Source: Fontibacillus phaseoli
GTDB taxonomy: Bacteria > Bacillota > Bacilli > Paenibacillales > Paenibacillaceae
Reading direction: 5' to 3'
NCBI RefSeq assembly: GCF_003337355.1
Contig: NZ_QPJW01000001.1
Span: 124,001 to 188,000, forward strand
Length of the DNA: 64,000 nucleotides
The position numbers were made by a program, and so were the translations under genes. Below are positions 1 through 8,021 of the stretch, in pieces. Position 1 is the stretch's first letter. Every line of letters begins with the position of its first letter. The notes under the pieces were generated by a model. That model was not told the DNA's origin, searched no databases, and saw nothing but the letters and a program-made list of their open reading frames with translations.

Positions 1-37
1 TATTTTTAGCTGGAAAATGGGGAAATGAAGTAAATTG

Positions 38-113
38 CTGCAAAAGTGCACTATTTTTTGTTGGCATATATAGAAAAGAGGCACTACTGAGCGAAAAAGA
101 TGCACATTTGCAG
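38..113. repeat. Imperfect inverted repeat, CTGCAAAAGTGCA / TGCACATTTGCAG
   Basis: Arms at 38-50 and 101-113 are reverse complements at 12 of 13 positions, and both are followed by T- or A-rich tracts. The 50-bp loop has no reading frame I trust. It may be two oppositely oriented copies of a short dispersed intergenic element. No gene is visible in 1-200. Confidence 0.45.
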
Positions 114-207
114 GATTTTTGCTGGGGTACGATGAATCGCCTCAAATTGCTGTATTATTGCATTATTTCTCAAGAGTGGGCTTCAGTAGTGAAGATCTCA
201 AATAGCT

Positions 208-394
208 TCAATAAGTGCTCAATAAGTACTCAATAAGTACTCAATAAGTACTCAATAAGTACTCAATAAGTACTCAATAAGTACTCAATAAGTACTCAAT
301 AAGTACTCAATAAGTACTCAATAAGTACTCAATAAGTACTCAATAAGTACTCAATAAGAACTCAATAAGTACTCAATAAGTGCTCAATAAGTAC
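208..394. repeat. Tandem array: 17 copies of the 11-bp unit TCAATAAGTAC
   Basis: Seventeen head-to-tail units run without any spacer from 208 to 394. Fourteen are identical; copies 1 and 16 end in GTGC and copy 14 reads AAGAAC. Degenerate relatives lie on both sides (near 195-207 and 400-415). The 11-bp period shifts the frame every unit and each unit contains TAA, so no frame on this strand stays open; the opposite strand is closed by TGA. The array is therefore non-coding. It lies downstream of the leftward nitroreductase genes, between them and the window edge. The near-helical period puts every unit on about the same face of the DNA. Confidence 0.93.
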
Positions 395-525
395 TTAGAA
401 AGTCTTCAATAGGAGCTGCAGTAGCGTATTCATCGAGCAACGGGGAGGAGCACTGCGCCCGAGATATCTCAGTTTAGGCACTTTCCTTACCCATATGAAT
501 TCAAGCCGCCGAAATCGCTTGTCTG

Positions 526-1008
526 TTAACATTCGCTAATACGAAGCCTAGAGGTATGAATTTCTTTAGTTGTGTCTCCGATTTCCGCATAACCGATATC
601 AAGAATTGCAGCAATTCGTTCATGATCCCGGATTCCTAATCTTTGGCGCAATGAGGAATCGTGTATCCAATCATCCATACAAATTAACATGCCGATGTTT
701 TGTTCCAAACCAAGCAATCTCATGTTTTGAATCAAGCAGAATACGGCGGCTAAATCCTCCTCTTGCTTGTGCATATCGTCTACTGCATCCGCAATGACGA
801 CAAGATGAGCCGGTGCCTCGCGGTGGAGCGGCATCGCTTCTCTCCCTTTTTCACCTTCCACGAACAGAAACCGCCAAGGCTCCCTCAAGCCATCATTCGG
901 TGCCCATACGGCTGTTTCCAACAGTTTCAGAATTAATTCGGGTTCAACTTCTTTCTGTTCAAAACGACCCGGCCGGCAACTTTTCCCCAATAAACTCGTT
1001 ATAGACAA
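526..1008 (-). CDS. Small nitroreductase-family protein
   Basis: A 160-residue protein of the nitroreductase fold, which uses FMN and NAD(P)H to reduce nitro groups, quinones or similar acceptors. Supporting features are the N-terminal helix with an APNDGLREPWRF segment (the family SCRNxxPWRF-type region) and the C-terminal LGIRDHERIAAILDIGY segment. It is shorter than typical members (about 180-220 residues) and its N-terminal RRSxRxF motif is degenerate. The start is taken as TTG at 1006-1008, placed 11 nt after an AGGAGG sequence; the nearer ATG opens a frame that stops after four codons. It lies 44 bp downstream of a second nitroreductase gene on the same strand, so the two are probably co-transcribed. 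Substrate unknown. Confidence 0.75.
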   Translation of the reverse strand: MSITSLLGKSCRPGRFEQKEVEPELILKLLETAVWAPNDGLREPWRFLFVEGEKGREAMPLHREAPAHLVVIADAVDDMHKQEEDLAAVFCLIQNMRLLGLEQNIGMLICMDDWIHDSSLRQRLGIRDHERIAAILDIGYAEIGDTTKEIHTSRLRISEC

Positions 1009-1052
1009 GGCATTCTTCTCCTCCTTTCAAAGTCCCAATGAAACCAAAGAAA

Positions 1053-1622
1053 TCAGATTTGCGGCCAGTGTAGCCACTTCTTGGAGGCTGGCGTACGTTT
1101 TCTAGGGCGAGGCGTTTTTTCGATGAAACCGAAGAGCAAAATACCTACCAATCGTTCCCGGTCCGAGATGCCCAGTTGTTCGAAGAAAGGTTTGGTATAC
1201 AACATTTCATCCGAACGCCAAAACATGCCGATGCCCTTCTCCCAAGCCAAAAGCTGCAAGTTTTGCAGGAAAAAGCAAGCATTCGCATAATGCATATCTT
1301 TCTGTTGCTGCGAATCATGGTCATCCACTACTATGACCAAGAGACCGGGGACCTCGGAAAAAAACTTAGCCATCGTCTCTTTCACGGAACGGGGAATGAG
1401 TTTTCCCATTCGGGTAGCAGTAAAGGAATCCAGCATGTAATGCGACAAGCGATTTTTGGACTCGTTTTGCAGGGCTATAATAAGCCGCATGGATTGCAGC
1501 ATTTGTGGGTCGCACGAAACCGCCGCCCGATTAAATAACTCTTGCATCAAATGATCCGGCACAGCTTGATCGGCGAACTTCCGTATGCTTCTACGCTCTT
1601 TGATTATGGATTCCACGCTCAT
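1053..1622 (-). CDS. Nitroreductase-family protein
   Basis: A 189-residue nitroreductase-family flavoprotein. The N-terminal KERRSIRKF motif is the FMN-phosphate contact of the family. A middle helix (about residues 110-135, ANACFFLQNLQLLAWEKGIGM) and the LGISDRERLVGILLFGF segment match the conserved C-terminal half. No membrane segment or signal peptide is seen. It is the promoter-proximal gene of a leftward pair with the shorter nitroreductase at 526-1008. Both diverge from the MarR gene at 1966, which is the common arrangement for MarR-controlled detoxifying oxidoreductases. The ribosome binding site (AAGGCAGG) is only moderate. Confidence 0.85.
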   Translation of the reverse strand: MSVESIIKERRSIRKFADQAVPDHLMQELFNRAAVSCDPQMLQSMRLIIALQNESKNRLSHYMLDSFTATRMGKLIPRSVKETMAKFFSEVPGLLVIVVDDHDSQQQKDMHYANACFFLQNLQLLAWEKGIGMFWRSDEMLYTKPFFEQLGISDRERLVGILLFGFIEKTPRPRKRTPASKKWLHWPQI

Positions 1623-1831
1623 TCACATTCCTGCCTTCCAAGTAAAATAACTGCCTTGAGTTGATTGTTTAATCATCTATGGGCTTCCGCTTCCGTATTT
1701 ATGACTCTTCCCCCAGCCACGGACAATTGTTTCTGAAAAAACAAAGAACCTTCTTGACGATTTATAGTTTCATTAGAATGAATTTATTAGACATTAAATC
1801 ATTTAAATCCATTATTAAAACAATTAACATA

Positions 1832-1917
1832 GTTTCTTATGAAACAATATTTATTGTACTGTCCACACTTTATTGTGTCAACTAACGGTCTAATCGGTCA
1901 CTATTGTTTCTAGGGAA
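1832..1917. promoter_or_regulatory. Candidate MarR operators (palindromes in the divergent promoter region)
   Basis: Between the leftward nitroreductases and the rightward MarR gene (gap 1623-1965, AT-rich) are GTTTC-TTAT-GAAAC at 1832-1845, ACAAT-ATTT-ATTGT at 1844-1857 and GTTTC-TAGG-GAAAT near 1906-1918. The last one overlaps the marR -35 region. Repeated GTTTC/GAAAC half-sites around a 4-bp centre are consistent with a dimeric winged-helix repressor. The link to MarR is inferred from position. Confidence 0.5.
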
Positions 1918-1934
1918 ATAATCTATGATATAAT
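1904..1934 (+). promoter_or_regulatory. Probable marR promoter
   Basis: TTGTTT at 1904-1909 and a perfect TATAAT at 1929-1934, spacer 19 bp. The -10 overlaps the first possible ATG (1933), which rules out that upstream start and favours the ATG at 1966. Confidence 0.5.
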
Positions 1935-1965
1935 GTTGAAAATGAGTCGAGGAGCCAGCAGAACT

Positions 1966-2442
1966 ATGGGTACTTCCAACCGAAACAAAGCCGCAATACA
2001 TGAATTTTTCATTCGGTTTCTTCAGCAAAAAGAACAATATGAAACCCGAATAGCATCCACTTACCTTGAGGATATCCGCAAGCATATAGATGCGGACTTT
2101 AGCTTGAATATGACGGAGCTGCACACCATTGCGTGCATCGGAGAGCAAGAGCCGATCAATCTCACTTCCATCGCGGAAAGGTTAAATTTAAGCAAAGGGA
2201 ACACCTCCAAGATCGCCAAAAAGTTACTCGAGGCAGGTTGGGTTCGAAAAGCCCAGCTCAACGACAACAAAAAGGAAGTGTACTTTCGGCTTACGCCTGT
2301 CGGGAAAAAGCTGTTTGCCGCTCATGATGAGCTCCATACGAAGGAAGAGCAAAGAATGTACGAGTTTTTGGAAAGATATAGCGAAGCCGAGCTTGAAATT
2401 ATTAAACGACTGTTCGAAGATCTGACTGAATTCTATCGATAA
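1966..2442 (+). CDS. MarR-family transcriptional regulator
   Basis: A dimeric winged-helix regulator of 158 residues with the MarR architecture. Flanking helices carry a central DNA-binding part (SIAERLNLSKGNTSKIAKKLLEAGWV, written here across residues about 65-90) and a beta-hairpin wing containing LNDNKKEVYFRLTPVGKK. The start at 1966 (MGTSN) is chosen because an upstream in-frame ATG at 1933 overlaps the predicted -10 element, whereas GAGGAG lies 10-11 nt before 1966. It is divergent from the two nitroreductase genes and lies 180 bp upstream of the EamA transporter, so it probably controls one or both. Such regulators usually respond to aromatic or oxidising compounds; the ligand here is not predictable. 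Confidence 0.88.
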   Translation: MGTSNRNKAAIHEFFIRFLQQKEQYETRIASTYLEDIRKHIDADFSLNMTELHTIACIGEQEPINLTSIAERLNLSKGNTSKIAKKLLEAGWVRKAQLNDNKKEVYFRLTPVGKKLFAAHDELHTKEEQRMYEFLERYSEAELEIIKRLFEDLTEFYR

Positions 2443-2459
2443 CGAAAATAAGAGAAAGC

Positions 2460-2489
2460 TTGACAACGACTAAAGTGTGCTTTTATACT
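2460..2489 (+). promoter_or_regulatory. Strong sigma-A promoter for the EamA transporter leader
   Basis: A perfect TTGACA at 2460-2465 and TATACT at 2484-2489 with an 18-bp spacer, just downstream of the marR stop. It starts a leader of about 125 nt before the transporter ATG. Confidence 0.75.
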
Positions 2490-2560
2490 GTTTTTCGAAA
2501 CGGAATACTAAAAATTGATTTTGGATGTGGACTTTTCTGGAGATCGATCTCTATTTTCGC

Positions 2561-2599
2561 CACACAAAGGCCTTACTGGCCATTTGTGTGGTTTTTTTT
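2561..2599 (+). terminator. Intrinsic terminator inside the EamA leader (possible attenuator)
   Basis: CACACAAAGGCC at 2561-2572 pairs with GGCCATTTGTGTG at 2578-2590 (one mismatch), followed by eight T (2592-2599). It lies between the strong promoter at 2460 and the transporter start at 2623, so transcription must read through it. A second self-complementary segment, GAGATCGATCTC near 2540-2551, lies just upstream and could take part in an alternative fold. Confidence 0.75.
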
Positions 2600-2622
2600 G
2601 CATTCAAAAAGGGAGGACTATC

Positions 2623-3531
2623 ATGAAATTCTGGCACTATGCGTTGATTGTTTTTTTAGGAGGCTGTTGTTACGGGATATTGTCCACATTTGTTAAATTG
2701 GCGTATGCAGCTGGTTTTACAGTGTCGGTAGTAACCGGAGGACAGTATTTTTTCGGAGTTGTACTTGCCTGGCTTGCCGTTTTATTTACCAAAAAGAAAA
2801 AATTAACTTCTTTACAAATCTCAAAACTTATTCTGTCCGGAATTCCGTTCGGGTTAACGGGCATATTTTATTATCAAGCCTTACAAACCCTGAATGCTTC
2901 ACTTGCCATTGTTTTTTTGTTCCAATTTGTTTGGATCGGGGCCCTATTGGAGTGGGTGTTCCATAAGAAAAAACCGACAAAGAGTAAGCTTATCTCCATT
3001 GTAATGCTACTAATCGGATCTATTTTGGCAGCCAATCTGCTGTTTCAGGAACGCATGGCGTTGTCTTGGCAGGGAAGCATTTGGGGATTGCTTGCTGCAT
3101 TATCTTTTTCCTCATTCGTTTTTTTGAGTAGCTTTGTTGAAAAGGAAGCCCCTCCCATATTAAAAAGCGCTCTTCTTTCCACGGGGGGAGTAATAACCGT
3201 ATTTATCGCATTTCCGCCCACGTTTTTGTTTGATTTGGAGGTATTGATGGGGGTGATTCCTTATGGATTGGTATTGGGTATATTCGGGGTCGTCCTTCCG
3301 CCCCTTTTGTTTTCCATTGGAATGCCGCATGTCGGTTCAGGGTTGGGAACCATCCTGACGGCATCCGAACTGCCGGTTGTCGTTACCATGTCCTCTTTGG
3401 TGCTGGCTGAACCAATAAGCTTGCCTCAGTGGATTGGAGTGATCGTTATTTTAGGCGGGATTATTAACGGCAATATCAGATCCGGAAATTCGAACAAGAA
3501 AGCCTTAAATATCCAAAAGGCGGCCGGTTAG
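2623..3531 (+). CDS. EamA/DMT-superfamily transporter
   Basis: A 302-residue membrane protein with about ten hydrophobic segments arranged as two EamA repeats (roughly residues 5-135 and 150-285). This is the typical size and layout of drug/metabolite transporters that export amino acids, nucleosides or toxic compounds. The ATG at 2623 is chosen because GGGAGGA stands 6-7 nt upstream; a longer frame from 2515 would place the terminator hairpin inside the coding region. Its own promoter (2460) and leader terminator (2561-2599) suggest regulation by attenuation. It follows the marR gene in the same direction. Substrate unknown. Confidence 0.88.
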   Translation: MKFWHYALIVFLGGCCYGILSTFVKLAYAAGFTVSVVTGGQYFFGVVLAWLAVLFTKKKKLTSLQISKLILSGIPFGLTGIFYYQALQTLNASLAIVFLFQFVWIGALLEWVFHKKKPTKSKLISIVMLLIGSILAANLLFQERMALSWQGSIWGLLAALSFSSFVFLSSFVEKEAPPILKSALLSTGGVITVFIAFPPTFLFDLEVLMGVIPYGLVLGIFGVVLPPLLFSIGMPHVGSGLGTILTASELPVVVTMSSLVLAEPISLPQWIGVIVILGGIINGNIRSGNSNKKALNIQKAAG

Positions 3532-4034
3532 ATTAATATAAAAAGCTGCGGGTCGTTTAAGGGCTTCCGTATTAAGAATGAGAAGGCAAAAAAGAAAGAA
3601 TGTACTTATGTATCAAGGAAAGTTACGAAAAATCGTTAGGGTACTGTTGGTTTAATATACCGTTTTAACCTTGTATTTTTTGTTTGTGGGTTTCAATAGA
3701 GGCTCTTCTAATTTAGACCAAGGGTAGCGATTCAGCTTAGTACCTGAAGGAATTCCTTTGCACTTTTCCCATGGGGAGGGACTTTCGGATTTGGTTTTTT
3801 GAATTGGGAAATTTCGTGGTATTCATACGCTTTGTTATTCTGGGCATTACGTTTCTGGAAATTTTACAGATGATTTCCCGTCTAGGTCAGCCGGAATTAT
3901 GCGTCACCATGGAAGCCGGTGATCAGGATGATCTTGATCACCGGCTTTTGCATTTTTCCATAATCGACTATTTTACGTTTTTAGGATAGGAATCGGGAAA
4001 TGAACGATTTTCTTTCAGAATATCATTGTTAATC
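3532..4034. other. Intergenic stretch of 503 bp without a convincing gene
   Basis: Holds a strong hairpin at 3914-3946 (listed separately). On the minus strand, an open stretch ending in TAA at 3652-3654 would encode ...SGTKLNRYPWSKLEEPL... and might be the tail of a decayed gene. It has no start and I cannot assign it. Nothing else is recognisable. Confidence 0.5.
3914..3955 (+). terminator. Hairpin terminator
   Basis: AGCCGGTGATCA (3914-3925) pairs perfectly with TGATCACCGGCT (3935-3946), followed by TTTTGCATTTTT. The T-rich side points to termination of rightward transcription, although no intact rightward gene precedes it. It may be the leftover end of a lost gene, or may insulate kdgK from transcription out of the EamA gene. 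Confidence 0.6.
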
Positions 4035-4988
4035 TTAGTGGCTTGCGGTCGCCAAAAAGCGTTCAAGCTCGCTCCGCGTCGGAAGGCCGTCCATGTCGCC
4101 CTGCGACTGGATCGCAAGTGCCCCAATCGCGTTTCCACGGCTGACGGACGCATGCACGCCAAGATCCTCCAGAAGCCCGCTAATGACGCCGGTAGCGAAA
4201 CCGTCCCCTGCTCCGACCGTGTCGACCACGCGCTCCACCTTGAATCCTTCGGCAAATCCCTCGGTCTGACGAGATTTATAATAAGCTCCTTGCGGCCCCA
4301 TCTTGATAACCACCAGTGAAACGCCAAGATCCAAGTAATAGTCTGCAATATGTTCCGGTTCTGTTAATCCGGTAAGTATTTTTGCTTCGCCGATTCCCGG
4401 CAGGAACCAGTCGCTTTTGACTGCCAAGGCATTGATGGTCCGAGCCATCGTCTCCTTATCCGGCCATAATACCGGACGCAGGTTGGGGTCCAGCGAAACC
4501 GTTTTGCCCCGCAGCTTCATGTAGTCTATGGCGTGATGGGAGAATTCCAGCATGGACGGCGATAAAGCGGCCGAGATCCCGGTGACGTGCAAATGTCTGG
4601 CGCCGTCGAAATACGCTTCGTCGAAATCCGCCACGCTTAACGTGGAAGCCGCCGAATTCTTGCGGAAGTATTCCACTTTCGGATCTCCGCTCATCACGTT
4701 GGATTTCATAAGCATGCCGGTGGCATGTTCTTTTGTGAAAATAACGCGGGACGTATCGACGCCCTCTTCGTTTTGGATGTTTATAATAAACTTGCCTAAG
4801 TTATCTTCCCCAAGCTTGGTCACGTACCCGGTAGGATGACCAAGACGGCTCAAGCCTACCGCTACGTTGCTTTCCGCTCCGGCAAGCGCTTTGGAAAAGG
4901 ATGCTGCCTCATGCAATTCGCCGGCTTCGTTGGCGTAAAACATGGCCATCGCTTCACCGAAGGTAATTACGGATAATGACTTGTTCAT
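4035..4988 (-). CDS. kdgK: 2-keto-3-deoxygluconate kinase (PfkB family)
   Basis: A 317-residue ribokinase/PfkB sugar kinase that phosphorylates 2-keto-3-deoxygluconate (KDG) to KDPG with ATP in the cytoplasm. The N-terminal ITFGEAMAMF start, the glycine-rich AGAESNVAVGLSRLG substrate segment and the C-terminal DTVGAGDGFATG motif with the catalytic Asp are all present. Length is normal. The ribosome binding site is AAAGGAGG, 7-8 nt before ATG. Divergent from it is a broken KDPG aldolase gene, the enzyme of the next step, so kdgK has lost its local partner. A cre-like site lies upstream. A second PfkB kinase of the same subfamily occurs at 47060-48037. Confidence 0.9.
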   Translation of the reverse strand: MNKSLSVITFGEAMAMFYANEAGELHEAASFSKALAGAESNVAVGLSRLGHPTGYVTKLGEDNLGKFIINIQNEEGVDTSRVIFTKEHATGMLMKSNVMSGDPKVEYFRKNSAASTLSVADFDEAYFDGARHLHVTGISAALSPSMLEFSHHAIDYMKLRGKTVSLDPNLRPVLWPDKETMARTINALAVKSDWFLPGIGEAKILTGLTEPEHIADYYLDLGVSLVVIKMGPQGAYYKSRQTEGFAEGFKVERVVDTVGAGDGFATGVISGLLEDLGVHASVSRGNAIGALAIQSQGDMDGLPTRSELERFLATASH

Positions 4989-5008
4989 AATACTTCCTCC
5001 TTTGGATA

Positions 5009-5022
5009 ATGCAGCGCTTTCA
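5009..5022 (-). promoter_or_regulatory. cre-like catabolite-repression site upstream of kdgK
   Basis: On the kdgK strand the sequence reads TGAAAGCGCTGCAT, which resembles the CcpA consensus in its first ten bases (TGAAAGCGCT) but departs in the last four. It lies between the presumed promoter and the ribosome binding site. A LacI/KdgR-type regulator could also bind such a site. Confidence 0.45.
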
Positions 5023-5081
5023 CTTGGCTAAATAAAATATCATATAATTCTGATGTTTGACAATGACAGCTCTATGAACCG

Positions 5082-5624
5082 GTGTTATGGGATGAGTTTA
5101 AAAAGATTGACTCAATTTCCGTAGGCGTGGTAGCCGTCATTCGTGCTGATAACGCCGACGATGCCTTCAAAATGTCCGAAGCTTGCGTTAAGGGCGGGCG
5201 GACTTACGAATATCGAAGTCACCTTTACCACTCCATCAGCCGACGAGGTGATTCGGCGGTGATTGGAGCCGGGACCGTACTGGATCCGGTGACCGCCCGA
5301 ATCGCTTTGCTGGCAGGAGCCGAGTTCGTCGTCAGCCCATCGTTCGAGGAAGAAACGGCAAAGCTTTGCAATTTGTACGGCATTCCATATATGCCCGGGG
5401 TGCAAACGCTCGGCGAGATCAAAGAAGCGATGAAATTTGGGCCGATGTATTAAAACTGTTCCCCGGCAGCGCGTACGGAGAGGATTTCGTCAAGGCCGTA
5501 AGAGGCCCAATGCCGCACCTGAACATCATGCCTACCGGCGGCGCAAGGGCGTTACGACCAGATCACGGATTTGGCGGCCCAGTACGTGACAAAATTTCAA
5601 GAGATTAAGTCATCCGGCAAATAA
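5082..5624 (+). pseudogene. eda: Decayed KDPG/KHG aldolase
   Basis: Pieces of 2-keto-3-deoxy-6-phosphogluconate aldolase, which cleaves KDPG to pyruvate and glyceraldehyde 3-phosphate, can be read in order but in different frames. They are VGVVAVIRADNADDAFKMSE (5112 on), NIEVTFTTPSADEVIR (after a frameshift near 5200), VIGAGTVLDPVTARIALLAG with VSPSFEEETAKLCNLYGIPYMPG, then ADVLKLFPGSAYGEDFVKAV with NIMPTGG (after a second shift near 5440), and a C-terminal QGRYDQITDLAAQYVTKFQE ending at TAA 5622-5624. About ten codons are missing after DEVIR and roughly thirty after MPTGG. At least two frameshifts and two deletions exclude function. It is divergent from kdgK with a 93-bp gap. Confidence 0.88.
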
Positions 5625-5769
5625 GCCCCAAAACCGATGGGGCTGTCCAGAAAGTCAGTGAAAACTGACTGCTGGAAGCCCCGCTTTTGTTGAATGAAAA
5701 AATAGAACAAAAAAAACCGTCTTTTCCTGTAGAATAGAAGTTACCACACCACCAGCTCAGGAAGAGGCG

Positions 5770-6682
5770 ATTTTTTTGCATAATTAAACGGCTACTACCG
5801 AACAGTATATCACGGAGCTGACGCCTCCTCTAGAGGGCTTGGAAGAAAAGATGGTTTCCAACGAACCCTTGCACCCACCTTTAAAGACTATGATAACAAA
5901 CAGGCTCAGATGATTCTGGATCTGGAGATGTATATTCCTGCCCATCATGTGGCGCATGTCATTGATGAGATGATCGAAGGAATCTGTTTTACAGTCTTCA
6001 TCAGCGGCCGATGGATACACGCTGCTTCATTCCACATTTGGAGCGATTGGCTGTGTCTTTTTTGCCGATGCGGGCTATGGCAGTGAGGAAAACTATCTGT
6101 ACGCGGTTGGCGAAGAAAAGAGCCGCGTTTTGATTTTCTTATCCCTTAAGGAAGCTACATGAAAGAGAAGGAACGCCGCTAACTGGATGTATGACGCGTG
6201 CAATGACCGCTTTGTTTGCCCGAATGGCCGCTACGTGCACTTTTAAGAAATACCAAACGAAAAAGAACGCTTCGGGCCTGGAGCAAAGCTTTTACAATTA
6301 TGAATGTGAGGATTGGGAGATTGTCCATTCAAGGCAAGCTGCACGAAGGCAAAGGGTAAACGCCAGGTCCATTGGAATACGATCTGGGAAGAGTTAAAAG
6401 CAAAGGCCGAAAAAGCCCTTGAGGATGGCGAGAAATCAGCCATCTATGCTCGACGCAAAGTCGAGGTGGAAAGTGTATTTGGTCACATTAAGGGCAACCG
6501 GTCGTTCCGTCGGTTCTCCTTGCGAGCACTAGACAAGGTACACATCGAGTTTGGAAATTGTGGCCTTAGCCCACAATCTACTGAAGATAGCAGGCATCCG
6601 CCTCGCTGCTTTCCTGCATAAACAAGCACATAAAAAAGTTGGGTGGAAAACACGGTGGTTTCCAGCCCAACTTTTTTTCTGA
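5770..6682 (+). pseudogene. Broken IS1182-family transposase
   Basis: Fragments of a DDE transposase read in several frames: KDYDNKQAQMILDLEMYIP with AHHVAHVIDEMIEG (5885-5980), a middle part with FADAGYGSEENYLYA (about 6060), MYDACNDRFVCPNGRYVHF with KKYQTKKNASG (6190-6270), CTKAKGKRQVHWNTIWEELK (6340-6400), and a C-terminal RRKVEVESVFGHIKGNRSFR part running to TGA at 6680-6682. The EVESVFGHIKGN piece carries the family C-terminal Glu motif. Several frameshifts and a large internal deletion (family length is about 450-550 residues) make it inactive. Confidence 0.85.
6632..6678. terminator. Bidirectional terminator at the end of the IS1182 transposase
   Basis: AAAAAAGTTGGGTGGAAA (6632-6649) pairs with TTTCCAGCCCAACTTTTTTT (6659-6678) apart from one mismatch, giving a stem flanked by A and T runs on both strands. 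It overlaps the last codons of the transposase. Confidence 0.75.
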
Positions 6683-6822
6683 GAAAAGAAGTCCGCACTA
6701 TGATGGGTTTATCTTTCTACGTCGAAGGAGAGCGGAAAAAGGACAAGAGGATGCCCGGGAACCGGAATATTCGGTACCCTGTTTATCTTCCATACATCCG
6801 TCTATATTTTTAAGTTACATAT

Positions 6823-7914
6823 TTAGCAGTGGTCTCGTTCAACGTTGGCTTGCTTCGTTTTGAGCATGTGGTAGAGAATGACTAGCATTTTCTTGGCGAG
6901 AGCCACCAAAGCCCTTTTTCTTGCCGCGACGTGAAGCTAATGACCAAAACTTCGTAGATAGTCGTGTATTTTGGGCTTTCAATGCAGCCCAAGCAGCTTC
7001 GCCAATGCGGTTTTGATGTGGGGGTTACCTTTCACGGTGCGTGTACTTTTTTTTGACCCGCACTTTCGTGATTTCCGGGAGCCACACCAGCCCAGGAAGC
7101 CAGGTGGGCTGCTGTTGGAAATTGCACCATGTTCGTCCCCATCTCTGCCAAGATGCTCGCCGCTGTTGTACGTTTTACGCCGGGTATCGTTTGCATGAGT
7201 GCCATCAATCTCTTCTTTGTAACTGTTGAGATATTCCTCGATCCGTTCATCCAGTTGGCGAATAGACTCTTCGTAAATTGCGATTTCATTCCACAGAAAC
7301 CGGATCATAAAAAGCTCGTGTTCATCTAGTGTGCCGAACAGCGAATTCGCTAGTGCGGAGACTTTCTTCTTGATTGTTCCTTTCATGCGTGCTTCAATTT
7401 TGCCGGACTCAATAAAACCTTGCTCCATTAATCGTATTAGGAGATTGCGTCCGGAAACACCGAAGACATCGCTAATGACCGTTCCAAGTTTAATGTTGGC
7501 ACACTCTAGAACCTTTTGGAGTCGGTTCTTCTTTGCGGTTAAACCGCCAACCTGTTTCTTGCAAAGGCGAGTGAGCTCACGAAGCTCAGAGGGAGGAACG
7601 AAGCTTGGCTCGACCAAACCGTGAAGAAGGAGCTTGGCAATCCATTCGGCATCAGATACATCGGTTTTCCGTCCCGGTACGTTTTTAATTCGCTGTGCGT
7701 TAGCCAGAGTAATGTCGAAGTAGCCTTCTAACACATTGTAAACGGGGCGCCAGTAAATACCGGTACTTCTCCATAGCAAGGTGTGTAATCTCCTTACACG
7801 CTTCGAGTCCTCATTGTTTTGTTTGCAAGGTCGAACCACCATAAAAAACAACGTGTTTATTCCAATTACGTTCCTTACCAGTATGGAAAAACAGAAAACC
7901 GCTAAACCCAGCAT
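6823..7914 (-). pseudogene. Broken IS110-family transposase
   Basis: Leftward pieces match the IS110 transposase. STGIYWRPVYNVLEGYFDI with LANAQRIKNVPGRKTDVSDA (about 7620-7790) belongs to the N-terminal DEDD domain. [20 protein letters not shown] and [19 protein letters not shown] (7060-7200, another frame) belong to the C-terminal transposase_20 domain with its Ser region. KGNPHIKTALAKL continues through a further shift into a C-terminus ending at TAA 6823-6825. The first RuvC-like motif (the VGIDV-type strand) is deleted, and at least two frameshifts break the frame near 7000-7060 and 7230. Not functional. Confidence 0.85.
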
Positions 7915-8021
7915 GACTTCATTTTCATGTCAGGGTTGCGGTTAAACACCATGGATGTTTTGTTTTAGGGACTTATTGGACAGCCCCTTTTCCGGAAAGA
8001 ATTTGTTGGGGTGATATATTA

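Larger units (their letters stand above)
5639..7987. mobile_element. Remnant IS1182-like element with an IS110-like transposase nested inside
   Basis: Terminal inverted repeats GGGGCTGTCCAGAAAGTC (5639-5656) and the reverse complement of GACTTATTGGACAGCCCC (7970-7987) match at 16 of 18 positions and bound a 2.35-kb segment. Inside are a rightward, broken IS1182-family transposase (5770-6682) and a leftward, broken IS110-family transposase (6823-7914). Because the IS1182 frame ends at 6682 while the matching right end lies at 7987, I infer that the IS110 element inserted between the first transposase and its right end. No target duplication is visible. The left end can also fold into a long hairpin (5639-5682, GGGGCT...AGCCCC with inner AGTCAGT/ACTGACT). 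Both transposases are dead. Confidence 0.7.

Noticed and set aside
208-394. CRISPR array
   Set aside because: Repeats are 11 bp and directly contiguous with no spacers, and no cas gene is near.
3771-3989. 72-codon plus-strand frame
   Set aside because: Spans a perfect terminator hairpin and has no domain.
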